The translations under genes were made by a program, and so were the position numbers. Positions 39,766-49,628 of a stretch of DNA of 64,000 nucleotides are shown piece by piece. This DNA is from Steroidobacteraceae bacterium (GTDB lineage: Bacteria > Pseudomonadota > Gammaproteobacteria > Steroidobacterales > Steroidobacteraceae): the NCBI GenBank assembly GCA_019683695.1, contig JADGHX010000003.1, forward strand, positions 1 to 64,000. Reading direction: 5' to 3'. Each line of letters opens with the position of its first letter. Position 1 is the stretch's first letter. The notes under the pieces are model-generated. The model was not told the origin of the DNA, searched no databases, and worked only from the letters and a program-made list of their open reading frames with translations.

Positions 39766-40533
39766 CTAGGTCTCGTCGTAGTTCAGCTCGATCTCCGGCG
39801 TGCGGGCGCGGGACTGGCAGGCGAGGATGAAGCCCTGCTCCAGCTCCCAGTCCTCCAGCGCGTAGTTCTCCGCCATGTCCACTTCGCCGCGCACGAGCTT
39901 CGTGCGGCACGTGGAGCACACGCCGGCCTTGCAGGAGAACGGCAGCTCGATGCCCGCGCGCGCGGCCGCGTCCAGGATGGACTCGAAGCCCGTGCGCATG
40001 GTGAAGGATCGGCGCCGGCCGTCCATCACGAACTCGACCCGTGTTTCATTGGCCGAGGGCGCCGCGCTCGCGGGTGCTGTGGGCTGAGGTGCCGCGCGCG
40101 GCGGCGGAACAGTGTCACCGGCTGCGTCCCCTGCTCTTCGAACACGCGACGGATCCACGCCCAACGCCGCAAGCTCACGGGTGACATCAGCGACGAGTTG
40201 CTCGGGGCCGCAGACGTAGTAGTCGTTAACCGCGCGTGCATCGAAAAGCCGCGTTGCGATGTCACGCGCCTTGGCCGCATCCAGCGTCCCGGACAGCAGC
40301 TCGGCTTCGCCGGGCTCGCGGTCCATGACGAAGCCGAGAGACAGGCGGTGCAGATGCACGTCCTTCAGTGCGAGCAGCTCTTCGAGCGGTTCCGCATGCT
40401 CGCCCTCCTGCGCGCCACAGAACGCGAGCACGCGCGTGCCCCCGTCTTCCGCGAGCAGACGCTTCACGAGGGTAACCGCCGGGACGATGCCGGCGTCCAC
40501 GGCGAAAACTACGCAACTGTCGGTCAGATGCAT
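39766..40533 (-). CDS. paaE: N-terminally truncated PaaE (NAD-binding + 2Fe-2S domains only; FAD-binding domain missing)
   Basis: MHLTDSCVVFAVDAGIVPAVTLVKRLLAEDGGTRVLAFCGAQEGEHAEPLEELL...YVCGPEQLV... 2Fe-2S 'CKAGVCSTCRTKLVRGEVDM...ILACQSR'; start overlaps the paaD stop, so there is no room for the ~100-residue FAD domain. Confidence 0.82.
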   Translation of the reverse strand: MHLTDSCVVFAVDAGIVPAVTLVKRLLAEDGGTRVLAFCGAQEGEHAEPLEELLALKDVHLHRLSLGFVMDREPGEAELLSGTLDAAKARDIATRLFDARAVNDYYVCGPEQLVADVTRELAALGVDPSRVRRAGDAAGDTVPPPRAAPQPTAPASAAPSANETRVEFVMDGRRRSFTMRTGFESILDAAARAGIELPFSCKAGVCSTCRTKLVRGEVDMAENYALEDWELEQGFILACQSRARTPEIELNYDET

Positions 40534-41051
40534 TTGAAGTAGTCGAACGGTTCGAGGCAGCTGGTGCAGCGGTAGTGCGCCTTGCACGGCGTGGAACCGA
40601 AGTCGCTCACGCGCTCGGTCTCGCGGCTTCCGCACCGGGGACATGCCACGGTCACGGCGCCAAACAGGCGGCGCACCGTGCTCACCGCTTCCGCGGGGGG
40701 TGCGATGCCGAAGGCGCGCAACTTGCGCCGGCCTTCCGGCGTGAGCCAGTCGCTGCTCCACGCCGGGGAAAGAACTGTGTCCACGACGGAATCCGGATAA
40801 CCCGCACGCACCAGAGCACGCTCGACAGACGCCTGGATCACCTCCGTCGCGGGGCATCCGGAGTACGTGGGGGACAGCCCTACATGCAGCCGGCCGTCCG
40901 CTTCCCAACGCACGTGTCGCACGATGCCCAGATCGACGATGTTCAGCACGGGAATTTCCGGGTCCCGCACGCCTTCGAGCACGCGCCATACCTCTGCTAC
41001 GGAGCTCGGGCGCTCCTCCGCGATGGGCTCCTGCACGTCTGCGCTCACCAT
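40524..41051 (-). CDS. paaD: 1,2-phenylacetyl-CoA epoxidase subunit PaaD
   Basis: 'GVRDPEIPVLNIVDLGIVRHV', 'SPTYSGCPATEVI', 'CPRCGSRETERVSDFGSTPCKAHYRCTSCLEPFDYFKCI'. Confidence 0.95.
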   Translation of the reverse strand: MVSADVQEPIAEERPSSVAEVWRVLEGVRDPEIPVLNIVDLGIVRHVRWEADGRLHVGLSPTYSGCPATEVIQASVERALVRAGYPDSVVDTVLSPAWSSDWLTPEGRRKLRAFGIAPPAEAVSTVRRLFGAVTVACPRCGSRETERVSDFGSTPCKAHYRCTSCLEPFDYFKCI

Positions 41052-41794
41052 GAAGCCCCCGGATAGGCGCGATGCAGGAACTGCATCTCTGCGAGCAGAT
41101 ACCCGAGGTGCTCGGTGTGCTGGCCGCGCTTGCCGTGCCATACGTAGGGCACATCCGCAGGGCGCTGCAGAGTGGCTTCCTTCAGAACCTCATCGATATG
41201 CGCAGACCAGCGAAGCTCCAAGTCCGCAAGCTGCGGCGCGACGCCCGCGCTCGCCATTTCGCGATCGACATCGTCCTCCGCGAACAGCTCGCGCGTGAAG
41301 CGCCACAACGAGTCCAGCGAGCCCTGCACGCGCCGGTGGCTCTCCTCCGTGCCGTCGCCGAGCCGGATGAGCCAGCCCGCGCTGTAGCGGAAGTGATAGC
41401 GCGTTTCCTTCAGCGCCTTGTGCGCGATCTCCGCAAGCCGCGCGTCCGTTGAGCGCTGCAGGCCTTCGTACAGCTCGAGCTGGAACGCATCGATCAATAC
41501 CTGGCGAACGATGGTGTGGCCGAAGTCCCCGTTCGGCTGCTCGGCCAGTGCCAGATTGCGGTAGTCGGACTGATCGCGGGACATCGCCAGATCGTCCTCG
41601 TTGCGCCCGCGACCCTCGATCTCGCCGGCATATGTGAGGAGCAGCCGCGCCTGCCCGATGAGGTCGAGCGAAAGGTTCGCGAGCCCCAGGTCCTCCTCCA
41701 GCGCCGGCGCGTGCCCGATCCACTCGCCGAGCCGCTGGCCCAGCACGAGGCTCGTGTCGGCCAGCCGCAGCACGTATTCGAGTCGCGCGCTCAC
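41045..41794 (-). CDS. paaC: 1,2-phenylacetyl-CoA epoxidase subunit PaaC
   Basis: 'LRLADTSLVLGQRLGEWIGHAPALEEDLGLANLSLDLIGQARLLLTYAGE'. Confidence 0.95.
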   Translation of the reverse strand: MSARLEYVLRLADTSLVLGQRLGEWIGHAPALEEDLGLANLSLDLIGQARLLLTYAGEIEGRGRNEDDLAMSRDQSDYRNLALAEQPNGDFGHTIVRQVLIDAFQLELYEGLQRSTDARLAEIAHKALKETRYHFRYSAGWLIRLGDGTEESHRRVQGSLDSLWRFTRELFAEDDVDREMASAGVAPQLADLELRWSAHIDEVLKEATLQRPADVPYVWHGKRGQHTEHLGYLLAEMQFLHRAYPGASW

Positions 41795-42084
41795 AGGTTC
41801 TTCACCTCGTCCGGAATCGAATAGAACGTCGGATGGCGATACACCTTGTCCCGCGCGGGCTCGAAGAACGCATCGGCCTCGGCAGGATCCGACGCGGTGA
41901 TGTCGCTCGAACGCACGACCCAGATGCTCACGCCTTCCTGCCGCCGCGTGTACACATCCCGCGCGTGCTCGATGGCCATGCGGGCATCCGCCGCGTGCAC
42001 GCTGCCCACGTGCTTGTGCTCGAGCCCCGAGCGGGAGCGCACGAAGACTTCAAACAGCGGCCACTCTTTCTCGTTCACGTGCAT
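41791..42084 (-). CDS. paaB: 1,2-phenylacetyl-CoA epoxidase subunit PaaB
   Basis: 97 aa 'WPLFEVFVRSRSGLEHKHVGSVHAADARMAIEHARDVYTRRQEGVSIWVV'. Confidence 0.95.
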   Translation of the reverse strand: MHVNEKEWPLFEVFVRSRSGLEHKHVGSVHAADARMAIEHARDVYTRRQEGVSIWVVRSSDITASDPAEADAFFEPARDKVYRHPTFYSIPDEVKNL

Positions 42085-42115
42085 GCCCTCACATCACGCC
42101 GTTGCCGAAGGGTGA

Positions 42116-43114
42116 TCACGCCGCCTGCGCGGCGCGCTGGCGCTGCTTCTCGGCATGCGCGAGCGCTGCCTCGCGAACCCAGCGACCCTGCTCGTACGCA
42201 CGGCGGCGCGCTTCGAGCCGCTCGCGATTGCAGGGACCGTTCCCCTTCAGCACCTGCTGAAATTCCGCCCAGTCGATGGGCCCGAACACGTAATGCTGAC
42301 TGGCCTCATCCCAGCGCAGGTGCGGGTCCGGAATCTCGAGGCCCAGGAACCTGGCCTGCGGCACGGTGATATCCACGAACTGCTGGCGCAGCTCATCGTT
42401 CGTGAAACGCTTGATCTTCCAGCGCATGGACTGCGCCGTGTGCCGGGATTCCGCATCGCTCGGGCCGAACATCATGAGCGCCGGCCACCACCAGCGGTTC
42501 AGCGCATCCTGCGCCATGCGGCGCTGCTCGGGCGTGCCGCGCGCCAGCGTCATCATGATCTCGAAGCCCTGCCGCTGGTGGAAACTTTCCTCACGGCAGA
42601 TGCGCACCATCGCCCGCGCATACGGGCCGTACGAGCAGCGGCAGATCGGAATCTGGTTCATGATGGCCGCGCCATCCACGAGCCACCCGATCGCCCCGAC
42701 ATCCGCCCACGTGGGCGTGGGATAGTTGAAGATGCTCGAATACTTCGCCGCGCCCGACAGCAGCTGCGCCATCATCTGATCGCGCGAGATGCCGAGCGTT
42801 TCCGCGGCGCTGTAGAGATACATGCCGTGACCGCCTTCGTCCTGCACCTTCGCGATGAGCACGGCCTTGCGGCGAAGCGTGGGCGCGCGGGTGATCCAGT
42901 TCCCCTCCGGCAGCATGCCCACCACTTCCGAATGCGCGTGCTGGGAGATCTGGCGGATCAGCGTCTGGCGGTAGCCCTCCGGCATCCAGTCCTTGGGTTC
43001 GATCTTCTCGTCCGCATCCACCCGCGCCTGAAAACGCGCTTCGAGCGCGGCCGTGTCCGGCGAGCTGGCGTGAAGCGCTTCCCTGCCGGGTGAATCGAGC
43101 CCCTGCGTGTACAT
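42116..43114 (-). CDS. paaA: 1,2-phenylacetyl-CoA epoxidase subunit PaaA
   Basis: '[74 protein letters not shown]'. Confidence 0.96.
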   Translation of the reverse strand: MYTQGLDSPGREALHASSPDTAALEARFQARVDADEKIEPKDWMPEGYRQTLIRQISQHAHSEVVGMLPEGNWITRAPTLRRKAVLIAKVQDEGGHGMYLYSAAETLGISRDQMMAQLLSGAAKYSSIFNYPTPTWADVGAIGWLVDGAAIMNQIPICRCSYGPYARAMVRICREESFHQRQGFEIMMTLARGTPEQRRMAQDALNRWWWPALMMFGPSDAESRHTAQSMRWKIKRFTNDELRQQFVDITVPQARFLGLEIPDPHLRWDEASQHYVFGPIDWAEFQQVLKGNGPCNRERLEARRRAYEQGRWVREAALAHAEKQRQRAAQAA

Positions 43115-43192
43115 GCGCGGTCTCCCGTGACGGAGCAGGCAACGGCCAAAGCGGCGCGCACCGCGCCACCGCTTCGGAATCGGTGCGCGCAA

Positions 43193-43233
43193 TGTGACAC
43201 ACAAACGCGTCCGTCACAACTTTTTCTGTGTCA
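43193..43233. promoter_or_regulatory. Candidate PaaX operator: nested inverted repeats in the paaA-paaX divergent intergenic region
   Basis: TGTGAC (43193-43198) N14 GTCACA (43213-43218), and TGACACA (43195-43201) N25 TGTGTCA (43227-43233). Confidence 0.45.
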
Positions 43234-43244
43234 GAATCCGCCGC

Positions 43245-44228
43245 ATGCCAGACCGCCTTGCCAAGGCCACGCACGCCCTCGTGGCCCGCTTCCAGCGCCA
43301 GCGGCCCGTGCGCGCCGGTTCCCTGCTCATCACCATCTTTGGCGACACCGTGGCGCCGCGCGGCGGGGTCGTCACCCTCGGCAGCCTCATTCAGCTCGCC
43401 CGGCCCTTCGGCATCACGGAACGCCTCGTGCGCACGTCCGTCGGCCGCCTCGCGCAGGAAGGGTGGCTCGATTTCCGGCGCAGCGGCCGTCAGAGCGAGT
43501 ACTTCCTGACTGCCCAGGGCCGCAGCCGCTTTGCTGAAGCGACGCAACGCATTTACAGCGAGGCCCCGGACTCGTGGGATGGCGCGTGGACGCTGATTCT
43601 TCTCTCCGCCGGAAAGAACGCTCGGCTTCCCAGCCGCCGCTCGCGCTCGCCGGGCACTGCGCACAGCTCCCGCCAGAATGCGCGGGACGAGTTGCGCTGG
43701 CTCGGGTTCGGTCAACTCAGCACGGGTGTACTCGCGCACCCCAGTCGCAGCGTCGAGGACACGCGCGATCAACTTGCGGCCCTGCGCCTGGACGGCGGCG
43801 CCGTCGTCCTGCAAGCGCGCACTGGCAGCGCTGAAGCCGACCGCGCACTGCTCGAATCCGGCTGGGATCTCGCCGAGCTCTCTCGCGGGTACTCGCGCTT
43901 CGTCGCCAGCTTCGAGCCGGTGGCCACCGTGCTCCGGGGGCGCGCAAGGCCCGCGCCCGATCAGGCCTTCATCATCCGCACGCTGCTGATCCACGAGTAC
44001 CGCAAGATTCACCTGCGGGATCCGCTGCTTCCCCGATCCTTGCTCCCGGCCGAGTGGATCGGAAGCCGTGCATACCAGCTCTGTCGCGATCTGTATCGCG
44101 AAGTGTTCGCGCCCGCCGAAGAGCACGTCACCAGCACCGCTTCCACGCTGGAAGGCACCCTCCCCGCGCCGTCCGCGGAGACCTACCGGCGCTTCGGGGG
44201 ACTGGAGAGGCCCTCGGGCGCACGCTGA
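43245..44228 (+). CDS. paaX: Phenylacetate operon repressor PaaX
   Basis: 'RPVRAGSLLITIFGDTVAPRGGVVTLGSLIQLARPFGITERLVRTSVGRLAQEGWLDFRRSGRQSEYFLTAQGRSRFAEATQRIY'; divergent from paaABCDE. Confidence 0.93.
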   Translation: MPDRLAKATHALVARFQRQRPVRAGSLLITIFGDTVAPRGGVVTLGSLIQLARPFGITERLVRTSVGRLAQEGWLDFRRSGRQSEYFLTAQGRSRFAEATQRIYSEAPDSWDGAWTLILLSAGKNARLPSRRSRSPGTAHSSRQNARDELRWLGFGQLSTGVLAHPSRSVEDTRDQLAALRLDGGAVVLQARTGSAEADRALLESGWDLAELSRGYSRFVASFEPVATVLRGRARPAPDQAFIIRTLLIHEYRKIHLRDPLLPRSLLPAEWIGSRAYQLCRDLYREVFAPAEEHVTSTASTLEGTLPAPSAETYRRFGGLERPSGAR

Positions 44229-44276
44229 GCGCGGGTACACTTTCCGCCCTTGGCAGTTTTGAGGCGGAGAGCACAC

Positions 44277-47200
44277 TTGGCGGGCTGGCAGTTCTGGATC
44301 GATCGCGGGGGCACGTTCACGGACGTGATCGCCCGCCGGCCTGACGGTGCGCTCATCACGCACAAGCTTCTCTCGGAGAATCCGCAGCGCTACGCGGACG
44401 CCGCGCTTCAGGGCATCCGCGACCTCATGGGGCTTCAGCCCGGGGAGCCCGTGCCGGGCCATCTCATCGATGCGGTGAAAATGGGCACCACGGTCGCCAC
44501 CAATGCACTGCTCGAGCGCAAGGGGGACCGCACGCTGCTCGCCATCACGCGGGGCTTTGCGGACGCTCTGCGCATCGGGGATCAGAAGCGGCCGCGCATC
44601 TTCGACCGGCACATCGTGCTTCCCTCCCAGCTCTACGAGCGTGTCATCGAAATCGATGAGCGGGTGACTGCACGGGGCAGCGTGCTTCAGCCGCTCGATG
44701 AATCCGCGACACGACAGGCGCTTCGGGCGGCCTTCGATGACGGCATCCATTCCGTCGCCATCGTCCTGATGCATGGCTATCGATATCCGGAGCATGAGCA
44801 GCGGGTCGCCGCGATCGCACGCGAGATCGGCTTCCGGCGCGTCTCCACGAGCCACGAGACCAGCCGGCTCATGAAGCTCGTCGGGCGCGGCGACACGACA
44901 GTGGTCGACGCGTATGTGTCACCTCTCCTGCGTCGCTATGTTGATTCGGTGCGCGCCGCACTCGGGAACAACGTGCGTCTGTCCTTCATGCAGTCGAATG
45001 GCGGGCTCGCGTCCGCGAGCACGTTTCAGGGCAAGGACGCGATTCTCTCCGGGCCGGCGGGCGGAATCGTCGGCATGGCGAAAGTCGCCGCCGCGGCGAG
45101 GTTCGATCGCGTGATCGGCTTCGACATGGGCGGCACCTCGACCGACGTATCGCATTACGCAGGCGTGTACGAGCGCACGTTCGAGAGTGTCGTCGCGGGC
45201 GTGCGTCTGCGTGCGCCCATGATGAGCATCCACACCGTTGCCGCAGGCGGCGGCTCGATCTGCCGCTTCGATGGCGCCCGCTTCCGCGTGGGACCGGAGT
45301 CCGCGGGCGCGGATCCGGGCCCCGCCTGCTACCGCCGCAACGGCCCGCTCACGATCACGGACTGCAACGTGATGCTCGGGAAGCTCCAGCCCGCGTTCTT
45401 CCCCGCCGTGTTCGGCCCGGGCGGCGATGAGCCCCTCGATGCGCAGATCGTGGAGCGGAAATTCGCCGCGCTCGCCGAGGAAGTGGCGCGCGCCACGGGC
45501 ATCCAGCGCGAGCCGCGCGAGATCGCGCACGGGTTCCTCGCGATCGCGGTCGACAACGTCGCCAACGCGATCAAGCAGATCTCGATTGCGCGGGGGTACG
45601 ACGTCACCGCATACACGCTCGTCTGCTTCGGTGGCGCGGGCGGCCAGCATGCCTGCCTTGTCGCGGACGCACTCGGAATGAAGCGCGTGCTGATCCATCC
45701 GCTTGCAGGCGTTCTCTCCGCTTATGGCATCGGCCTCGCTGAGCAGCGCTTGCTCCGGCAGCGCGCCGTGGAATCGAGGCTCTCGGAAGAATCGATGCCC
45801 GTGCTGAATCGAACGCTGAAAGAGCTGGAGAGTGAAGCGCGCTCGCAGCTCGCGTCCGATGAGCAAGGGGTGCTCGCGAGCGATTCGGCCTTGGCAGAGT
45901 CGTCCGTGCGCATCGAGCGTCGCCTGCACGTGAAGTATCAAGGCACGGACACCGCCATCGAGCTGCCTCACGGCACGCTCGAGGAAATCCGGCGAGCGTT
46001 CGAAGCGGCCTATCTGCAGCGCTTCACGTTCACGATGCCGGATACGCCGCTGGTGGTGGAGTCCGTTGCGGTAGAGCTCATCGTGACGCCGCCCGAGAAC
46101 CTTGCCGCCCCGGCATCGGCCTACGCGAAAGGTCAGTCGGTACCTACTCGCGTTCCCGTCGCGAACGCGCAAGCAAATCAACGCTCCGCGCCAAGCGACA
46201 CCACACCCTCGAGCGCGCCCCCGGCGGCGATCGCCCGCGTGAATACCTTCATGGCTGGCAGAGCACACGATACGCCGGTGTTCGATCGCGCATGCCTGCA
46301 ACCTGGCGCACGTGTGCACGGCCCTGCAATCCTTTACGAAAGCACCTCCACGACCGTGGTTGAGCCCGGCTGGATCGCGACCGTCACCGCCCGAGGGGAC
46401 CTCATCCTCGAACGCACCGAGCCACTGGCGCAGCGAACGGCTATCGGCACCCAGGCAGATCCTGTCCAGCTCGAGATCTTCAACAACCTGTTCATGTCCA
46501 TCGCGGAGCAGATGGGCGTGGCGCTCCAGAGCACCGCGTACTCCGTGAACATCAAGGAACGGCTGGACTTCTCGTGCGCGCTGTTCGACGCCCACGGCGC
46601 GCTCGTCGCGAACGCGCCGCACATGCCGGTGCACCTGGGCTCCATGGGCGAGAGTGTGCGATCGATCATCGCCGCCCGCGGCGCAGGCCGGGATGGCCGG
46701 GGCATCTTGCGCGGCGACGTGTACGCGCTGAACAACCCGTACAACGGCGGCACGCATCTGCCGGACGTCACGGTCGTGATGCCGGTGTTCGCAAGCGACT
46801 CGGACACGGTGATGTTCTACGTCGCCGCTCGTGGCCATCATGCCGACATCGGCGGCGTGACACCGGGCTCCATGCCACCGGACAGCACGACGCTCGACGA
46901 AGAAGGCGTGCTGATCGACAACTTCCTGCTCGTGGAGCGTGGCACGTTTCGCGAGGAAGCCTTCCGGCGCCTGCTCACGTCGGGGCGATACCCTGTGCGC
47001 AACGTTGAGCAGAATATCGGCGACATCAAGGCACAAGTGGCGGCATGCGCGCGCGGAGCGCACGAGTTGCAACGGGTGGTGGGCGAGTATGGGCAGGATG
47101 TGGTGCTTGCCTACATGCACCATGTGCGCGAAAACGCGGCCGAATCCGTCCGGCGCATGCTCGATCGGCTCGAGAGCGGCGAGTTCACGTGCGAGTCCGA

Positions 47201-48005
47201 CGACGGGTCCGTCATCGCGGTGTCGATCCGCGTGAACGCCCGCGAGCGCCGCGCGCGCATCGACTTCACGGGCACAAGTCCTCAACAGGCGACGAACTTC
47301 AACGCGCCCTCCTCCATCACGCGCGCGGCCGTGCTCTACGTGATGCGCACACTCGTCGATGACGCGATTCCGATGAACGAAGGGTGTCTCGAGCCGATCG
47401 ACCTCGTGATCCCGCAGGGCTCGCTCCTCGCGCCGCGCCCACCCGCCGCGGTGGTGGCGGGCAACGTCGAGACGAGCCAGCTGCTCACGGACGCGCTGTT
47501 CGGCGCCACGGGCCGGCTCGCCGCCGCCCAGGGCACGATGAACAACTTCACGTTCGGGAACGAGGTCTGCCAGTACTACGAGACGGTGTGTGGCGGCTCC
47601 GGCGCAGGTCCGGGCTTCGACGGCACGGATGCCGTCCAGACGCACATGACGAACAGCCGGCTCACCGACCCCGAGGTGCTCGAATGGCGCTTCCCCGTGC
47701 TCGTCGAGGCCTTCGCCATCCGCCGAGGCTCCGGCGGACAGGGACGCTGGCGCGGGGGCGATGGCGTGATCCGGCGCATCCGTTTCCTCGAGCCCATGAC
47801 CGCGGCCATTCTCTCGAATCGCAGGCGCGTGGCGCCGTTCGGCCTCAAGGGCGGCTCACCCGCCGCGCCGGGAAAGAACTACGTGATCCGCGCGGATGGC
47901 ACACGCATCGACCTGCCCGCCAGAGCCTCCGTGCACATGCAGCCCGGCGACACGTTCGTGATCGAGACGCCGGGCGGCGGCGGGTACGGCTCGCCATCGG
48001 GTTGA
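44277..48005 (+). CDS. Fused hydantoinase A/B-type protein (5-oxoprolinase/N-methylhydantoinase family)
   Basis: HyuA-like '[25 protein letters not shown]', '[19 protein letters not shown]'; HyuB-like '[62 protein letters not shown]'; TTG start with GGAG upstream. Confidence 0.93.
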   Translation: MAGWQFWIDRGGTFTDVIARRPDGALITHKLLSENPQRYADAALQGIRDLMGLQPGEPVPGHLIDAVKMGTTVATNALLERKGDRTLLAITRGFADALRIGDQKRPRIFDRHIVLPSQLYERVIEIDERVTARGSVLQPLDESATRQALRAAFDDGIHSVAIVLMHGYRYPEHEQRVAAIAREIGFRRVSTSHETSRLMKLVGRGDTTVVDAYVSPLLRRYVDSVRAALGNNVRLSFMQSNGGLASASTFQGKDAILSGPAGGIVGMAKVAAAARFDRVIGFDMGGTSTDVSHYAGVYERTFESVVAGVRLRAPMMSIHTVAAGGGSICRFDGARFRVGPESAGADPGPACYRRNGPLTITDCNVMLGKLQPAFFPAVFGPGGDEPLDAQIVERKFAALAEEVARATGIQREPREIAHGFLAIAVDNVANAIKQISIARGYDVTAYTLVCFGGAGGQHACLVADALGMKRVLIHPLAGVLSAYGIGLAEQRLLRQRAVESRLSEESMPVLNRTLKELESEARSQLASDEQGVLASDSALAESSVRIERRLHVKYQGTDTAIELPHGTLEEIRRAFEAAYLQRFTFTMPDTPLVVESVAVELIVTPPENLAAPASAYAKGQSVPTRVPVANAQANQRSAPSDTTPSSAPPAAIARVNTFMAGRAHDTPVFDRACLQPGARVHGPAILYESTSTTVVEPGWIATVTARGDLILERTEPLAQRTAIGTQADPVQLEIFNNLFMSIAEQMGVALQSTAYSVNIKERLDFSCALFDAHGALVANAPHMPVHLGSMGESVRSIIAARGAGRDGRGILRGDVYALNNPYNGGTHLPDVTVVMPVFASDSDTVMFYVAARGHHADIGGVTPGSMPPDSTTLDEEGVLIDNFLLVERGTFREEAFRRLLTSGRYPVRNVEQNIGDIKAQVAACARGAHELQRVVGEYGQDVVLAYMHHVRENAAESVRRMLDRLESGEFTCESDDGSVIAVSIRVNARERRARIDFTGTSPQQATNFNAPSSITRAAVLYVMRTLVDDAIPMNEGCLEPIDLVIPQGSLLAPRPPAAVVAGNVETSQLLTDALFGATGRLAAAQGTMNNFTFGNEVCQYYETVCGGSGAGPGFDGTDAVQTHMTNSRLTDPEVLEWRFPVLVEAFAIRRGSGGQGRWRGGDGVIRRIRFLEPMTAAILSNRRRVAPFGLKGGSPAAPGKNYVIRADGTRIDLPARASVHMQPGDTFVIETPGGGGYGSPSG

Positions 48006-48180
48006 TTGGAACTGCCGCGATCATTTCGCTCACGCGGACGGCGGGCCCATCGATGCGCTCCGAACGCGCTGTCCTCTCAGGCGCTTCCTGCGTCGGTCCA
48101 CACTGCCACGAGCCGCGGCGCGCGCCGCTGCAAGCAGCCTCGATGGTTTTTCGCCAGGCTCGCGTGCCGGAGTCGGCAGT

Positions 48181-48209
48181 GCGGGACCGACGGCCTGCGC
48201 CGGTCCCGC
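48181..48209. terminator. Hairpin between convergent genes, possible bidirectional terminator
   Basis: GCGGGACCG (48181-48189) / CGGTCCCGC (48201-48209), perfect 9-bp stem, 11-nt loop; no clear T-run. Confidence 0.35.
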
Positions 48210-48220
48210 AGGCCCGGCAG

Positions 48221-48976
48221 CTACGCCGACGCGACCGCGCCGCCGTCCACGTGCAGCACCGTGCCGCTGATGAACGATGCCTCGGCGCTCAGAAGGAATG
48301 CGATGGCGTTGCTGTTGTCCTCTTCGCGCCCGATTCGCCGCAGCGGAATCGTGCGCGCGCGGCGCTCGTACTCCGCGGAATCCACGTACTGAAGCGCGCC
48401 CGGCGTGGGCACGGAAGCCGGCGCCACTGCGTTCACGCGAACGTTCCGCGGACCCAGCTCCGCGGCCAGCGTATGCGTGATGGCCACGATCGCGCCCTTG
48501 ATGGAGCTGTAGATCGACGTGTTGGGATAGCCGCGATAGGCCACGGGCGAGGCCATGTTGATGATGGCGCCGCCGCGGCCCGCGTCGTAGTGCGCGAGCA
48601 GCGCCTGCGCGCCCCACACGACTGCCCCGAGGCCGATGCTCACCATCTTCTCGAACGTTTCCTGCGTGACGTCCTCGACCTTCTCATAGCGCAGGTGAGC
48701 AGCATTGTTCACCACGGCGTCGATGCGCTTGCCGACCTTGGCGAACTCCGCCGCCACCTCGAGAAACGTGGCGCGCTGGGACAGATCCCCGGGAAAGCCG
48801 TGCGCCTGCCCGCCCGCGTCACGCACGAGCCGCACCGTCTCCTCGCAGCCCGCGGCATCGATGTCGCTCACGCCGACGACGGCCCCGCAACGGGCCAGGT
48901 GCCGGGCTACCGCGCGCCCGAGCCCGCGCCCGGCGCCCGAAATGAAGATGTACTGGGACGACAGATCCGGATGCAT
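48221..48976 (-). CDS. SDR-family oxidoreductase
   Basis: 'YIFISGAGRGLGRAVARHLARCGAVVGVSDID', 'VVNNAAHLRYEKVEDV', 'YSSIKGAIVAITHTLAAELGPRNVRVNAVAP'. Confidence 0.92.
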   Translation of the reverse strand: MHPDLSSQYIFISGAGRGLGRAVARHLARCGAVVGVSDIDAAGCEETVRLVRDAGGQAHGFPGDLSQRATFLEVAAEFAKVGKRIDAVVNNAAHLRYEKVEDVTQETFEKMVSIGLGAVVWGAQALLAHYDAGRGGAIINMASPVAYRGYPNTSIYSSIKGAIVAITHTLAAELGPRNVRVNAVAPASVPTPGALQYVDSAEYERRARTIPLRRIGREEDNSNAIAFLLSAEASFISGTVLHVDGGAVASA

Positions 48977-48984
48977 GGCGAACC

Positions 48985-49398
48985 TCACACCATTCCGAAG
49001 AGCCGGGCGACGTACAGACTGTCCATGTACTCGCGGATCCTGAAGATCTTCCCGTCCTTCACCTCCACGGCCCACGCATAGCGGTTCTCGTACGGGCGCC
49101 CGTCGGCGAGCTTGCCCTCACCATGGGACTCGACCAGCACGAGCGAGCCCTTCGAGGCGATGGAGTCCACGATGGTCTTGGGATCCCCGGGCGCGAACAT
49201 GCCGCGCACCGGCGCGAGAAACTCGTCCACCACGGCCTTCTTGCCCTGATGCACGCCGGCACCGGGGATGTCCTTCACCTGCGGAATCCATGCGATGTCG
49301 TCGTGGAGCATCGCGCGTACGCGCTCGAGCTCACCCGTGCTCAGCACAGCGAAGAACTCGAGCACCAGGCGTTCGTTGTCGTTATCGGGGCGTACCAT
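48985..49398 (-). CDS. SnoaL-like/NTF2-fold protein (ketosteroid-isomerase-related)
   Basis: 137 aa 'NERLVLEFFAVLSTGELERVRAMLHDDIAWIPQVKDIPGAGVHQGKKAVVDEFLAPV...YENRYAWAVEVKDGKIFRIREYMDSLYVARLFG'. Confidence 0.88.
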   Translation of the reverse strand: MVRPDNDNERLVLEFFAVLSTGELERVRAMLHDDIAWIPQVKDIPGAGVHQGKKAVVDEFLAPVRGMFAPGDPKTIVDSIASKGSLVLVESHGEGKLADGRPYENRYAWAVEVKDGKIFRIREYMDSLYVARLFGMV

Positions 49399-49628
49399 TT
49401 TCGATCTCCGTTGTTCACGCGGAACATGCGCCCGGGGCGCTTGCGAATCGCGGCCCGCGCACCGCAACGCGCCGTACTCTACCCCGCCCGTGCGCACGGT
49501 TGCCGGTCCGCAGCGCCGCGCCGCACGGCTGCCCGTAGCGCGAACGGTGCCGATGCGCGCACCGCGCACGCTCGAAACCCCTCAAGGCCGATGCTAGGCT
49601 GCCGCGCCGGCAAGACTTGGGGGAACGC

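Noticed and set aside
44919-47645. 908-aa minus-strand ORF opposite the hydantoinase fusion
   Set aside because: Antisense shadow ORF; low-complexity Arg/His/Ala composition, no family motif
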